Source of the DNA: an uncultured Collinsella sp. | GTDB lineage: Bacteria > Actinomycetota > Coriobacteriia > Coriobacteriales > Coriobacteriaceae | Reading direction: 5' to 3' | Assembly (NCBI GenBank): GCA_900545875.1 | Contig: URAQ01000079.1 | Span: forward strand, 1-7,243 | DNA length: 7,243 nucleotides | Part shown: one piece after another, positions 5,746 to 7,243 of the stretch | How positions within the stretch are numbered: position 1 is the stretch's first letter | How the letters are laid out: the number at the start of each line of letters is the position of its first letter | The notes under the pieces: model-generated | Told to the model about the DNA's origin: nothing | The model's database searches: none | What the model saw: only the letters and a program-made list of their open reading frames with translations | Made by a program: the position numbers and the translations under genes

Positions 5746-6744
5746 TTGGCACGATCTTCGGGTTTCTCCACAAATCTGAATACCAAGCGACAATCAACGG
5801 GTATGCGCCCGTTGATTGTTTTCAGCCTGATTTCGGTGTTGCTGCTCACGTTTTACATCCGCGAGGGCGAGGCAGGACCGATTCATGCCGTGCGTTCGGG
5901 CGTAACGACGATTACCTCGCCGGTGCGCTTCGTGGGCTCGGCCGTGGCGGCTCCTTTCAATGCGATCGGCAACGTGTTCTCTAACCTTACGGCGTCGCAG
6001 GACACGCTCGACGAGCTCAAGAAGCAAAACGAGGAACTGACCTCTAAAGTTGCTGAGCTCTCCGAGGCTCAAAAGACCGCCGAGCGTCTGGAGGGGCTGG
6101 TCGGCCTGCAGTCGACCTACAACCTCAAATCGACCGCAGCTCGTATCGTTGGTGCCTCCGGCGATGCCTGGACCTCGACCGTTACCATCGACAAGGGCTC
6201 TGCCGACGGCCTTACCATCAACATGCCCGTGACGAGTTCTGCCGGTGTTATCGGCCAGATTATCGAGGTATCGGCCAAGACCTCTACCGTGCGCCTTATT
6301 GGCGACGAGAACTCCGGTGTATCCGCTATGGTGCAGGACACGCGCGCCCAAGGCATGCTGCAGGGTCAGGCTGACGGCACGCTGCGTCTTGAGTACGTGA
6401 GCGTTGACTCCGACGTTAAGGTTGGCGATATCATCGTGACCTCGGGCATCGGTGGCGTGTTCCCCAAGGGCCTTCCGCTTGGCACCGTCTCGTCGGTTGA
6501 GAAATCGGCAAACGACGTGTACTACACCATTGTGGTGCGCGCCCAGACCACGGCCGAGAACAACGAGGAAGTGCTGGTCATCACCTCGCTGACCGACGAA
6601 CAGTCGGCCTCGGATGAAGACGTGAGCACGGCCAACAGCACACCGCAGGGAACGTCGCGCGATGCTGCGACCAAGACGAAGGACGAGAGCTCGGATGACA
6701 GTTCCGACACGTCCGAGACGACCGATTCCGGCTCGAGCGAATAG
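5746..6744 (+). CDS. mreC: MreC, rod-shape-determining membrane protein
   Basis: MreC is a single-pass protein that dimerises outside the membrane and links MreB/MreD to the PBP2/RodA synthesis machinery. The 332-residue product shows the standard plan: a short basic N-terminus, a membrane helix at about 21-38, a coiled coil at about 80-122, and the paired beta-barrel domain at about 123-281 with its typical VGDIIVTSG and FPKGLPLG segments. A 50-residue tail (283-332) follows in which 36 residues are Ser, Thr, Asp or Glu, probably disordered outside the cell. The preferred start is TTG 5746. A start at ATG 5803 would remove 19 residues and leave almost nothing ahead of the helix. The mreD start follows 11 bases after the stop codon. 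A strong hairpin lies across codons 15-26, described separately. Confidence 0.96.
   Translation: MARSSGFSTNLNTKRQSTGMRPLIVFSLISVLLLTFYIREGEAGPIHAVRSGVTTITSPVRFVGSAVAAPFNAIGNVFSNLTASQDTLDELKKQNEELTSKVAELSEAQKTAERLEGLVGLQSTYNLKSTAARIVGASGDAWTSTVTIDKGSADGLTINMPVTSSAGVIGQIIEVSAKTSTVRLIGDENSGVSAMVQDTRAQGMLQGQADGTLRLEYVSVDSDVKVGDIIVTSGIGGVFPKGLPLGTVSSVEKSANDVYYTIVVRAQTTAENNEEVLVITSLTDEQSASDEDVSTANSTPQGTSRDAATKTKDESSDDSSDTSETTDSGSSE
5790..5822 (+). promoter_or_regulatory. Terminator-like perfect hairpin inside the start of mreC
   Basis: ACAATCAACGGG at 5790-5801 is the exact reverse complement of CCCGTTGATTGT at 5808-5819: 12 bp with no mismatch and a 6-base loop TATGCG (5802-5807). The loop can tighten by one U-G pair to a tetraloop AUGC, which holds the in-frame ATG at 5803. 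The 3' arm's last T and the next three bases give TTTT (5819-5822), like a short intrinsic-terminator tail. It lies 66 bases after the mreB stop and across the codons for the entry into the MreC membrane helix. The structure is seen directly; the role (attenuator between mreB and mreCD, or translation control) is inferred. Confidence 0.55.
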
Positions 6745-6748
6745 GGGG
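6743..6748 (+). promoter_or_regulatory. Ribosome binding site that fixes the start of mreD
   Basis: AGGGGG overlaps the TAG stop of mreC (6742-6744). It lies seven bases before ATG 6756 but only one base before ATG 6750, so 6756 is preferred. The overlap suggests translational coupling of mreD to mreC. Confidence 0.65.
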
Positions 6749-6755
6749 CATGTCC

Positions 6756-7243
6756 ATGGATCTACACGAGCAGGGGATGAGCTCCCGTACGTTTGTGATC
6801 GCCGCCATCGTGTGCGTGCTGCTGCAGGCAGGCCTGGCACCGCAGATCTCCATTGCGGGCGGTCGCGTCAACTTCATGATTATCCTGGTGTGCCTAAGCG
6901 TGTTCTCGGGCGACCCGACCCGTGCCGTCGTGTGCGGTTTTTGCAGCGGCTTGTTTTATGCCCTGTCCGCTGCCGTGCCGGTGGGCGTTATGTCACTCCT
7001 GCTGACCGTGGGTTCTTTTGCCCTGGTGCACAGCGCCGTCGGTCAGACGGGCGGTACCCCGAGTGCGCGCGGCGTCACTGTGGGCGCCTTCGCGCTCGTC
7101 ATTAATGTGATCTACAGCATCATCTTGCTGTTTATGGGTTTGGAGACGAGCTTTGTCGTGGCGATCTTCGGCCATGCGCTGCCGTCCTCGATCCTGACGG
7201 GTCTGGTTGCCATTCCGTTTTTGATGTCCGGTGTCGTGCCGCA
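6756..7243 (+). CDS. mreD: MreD, rod-shape-determining integral membrane protein (3' end outside window)
   Basis: The frame is open from ATG 6756 to the right edge, giving 162 residues without a stop. Family members usually have about 160-190 residues, so little is missing. MreD is a polytopic membrane partner of MreC in the elongation complex. The sequence is strongly hydrophobic with about five or six helices (roughly 12-28, 38-52, 56-75, 77-95, 107-127 and 132-158). A Gly-rich segment GFCSGLFYALSA at about 60-71 matches the position of the usual GxxxGLLxDL motif, but the common Asp appears to be Ala. Identification rests on hydropathy, length and position directly after mreC more than on sequence motifs. 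An in-frame ATG at 6750 is possible but poorly spaced from the ribosome binding site. Confidence 0.88.
   Translation, partial: MDLHEQGMSSRTFVIAAIVCVLLQAGLAPQISIAGGRVNFMIILVCLSVFSGDPTRAVVCGFCSGLFYALSAAVPVGVMSLLLTVGSFALVHSAVGQTGGTPSARGVTVGAFALVINVIYSIILLFMGLETSFVVAIFGHALPSSILTGLVAIPFLMSGVVP

Noticed and set aside
4669..5793. A 374-codon open frame on the minus strand across mreB
   Set aside because: Fully explained as a shadow of mreB, which is unmistakable; the antisense product shows no recognisable family.
5794..6840. A 348-codon open frame on the minus strand across mreC
   Set aside because: Shadow of mreC; composition rich in Arg, Gly and His, with no plausible domain or membrane pattern.

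Overview
The window looks like a chromosomal segment of a GC-rich Gram-positive bacterium, most likely a Coriobacteriia member close to Collinsella. This is an inference from the high GC content, frequent TTG/GTG starts with strong purine-rich ribosome binding sites, and the combination of an mreBCD cluster with actinobacterial-looking proteins. No rRNA or other marker is present to confirm it. All six genes with visible starts, and the one truncated at the left edge, lie on the + strand. I see no mobile element, CRISPR array, tRNA or rRNA.

Layout: (1) 1-1353 is the C-terminal third or so of a P-type cation ATPase of the CtpE-like type, with an unusual basic tail of about 100 residues. (2) 1457-2599 encodes a protein with two zinc ribbons, one membrane helix and an extracytoplasmic C-terminal region, probably transcribed from an extended -10 promoter near 1411. 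(3) 2707-4565 is a two-gene unit: a cyclophilin-type peptidyl-prolyl isomerase, then 11 bases later a TPR protein with one membrane helix and a small outer domain. It has its own promoter at 2638-2667 and ends at a hairpin at 4588-4620. (4) 4681 to the right edge is mreB, mreC and the first 162 codons of mreD, the rod-shape (elongasome) operon.

How they fit: MreB filaments beneath the membrane, MreC outside it and MreD within it position the side-wall peptidoglycan machinery. The two single-pass proteins upstream share one architecture: a soluble cytoplasmic N-terminal module, a basic stretch, one helix and an outer C-terminal region. They could be envelope or adaptor proteins, but adjacency to mreBCD is the only link.

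The most striking signal not explained by protein coding is a perfect 12-bp inverted repeat followed by TTTT inside the start of mreC (5790-5822). Its loop contains an in-frame ATG. It could act as an attenuator setting the MreB to MreC/D ratio, or control which mreC start is used. Otherwise the window is largely housekeeping, and I see no convincing new multi-gene system.
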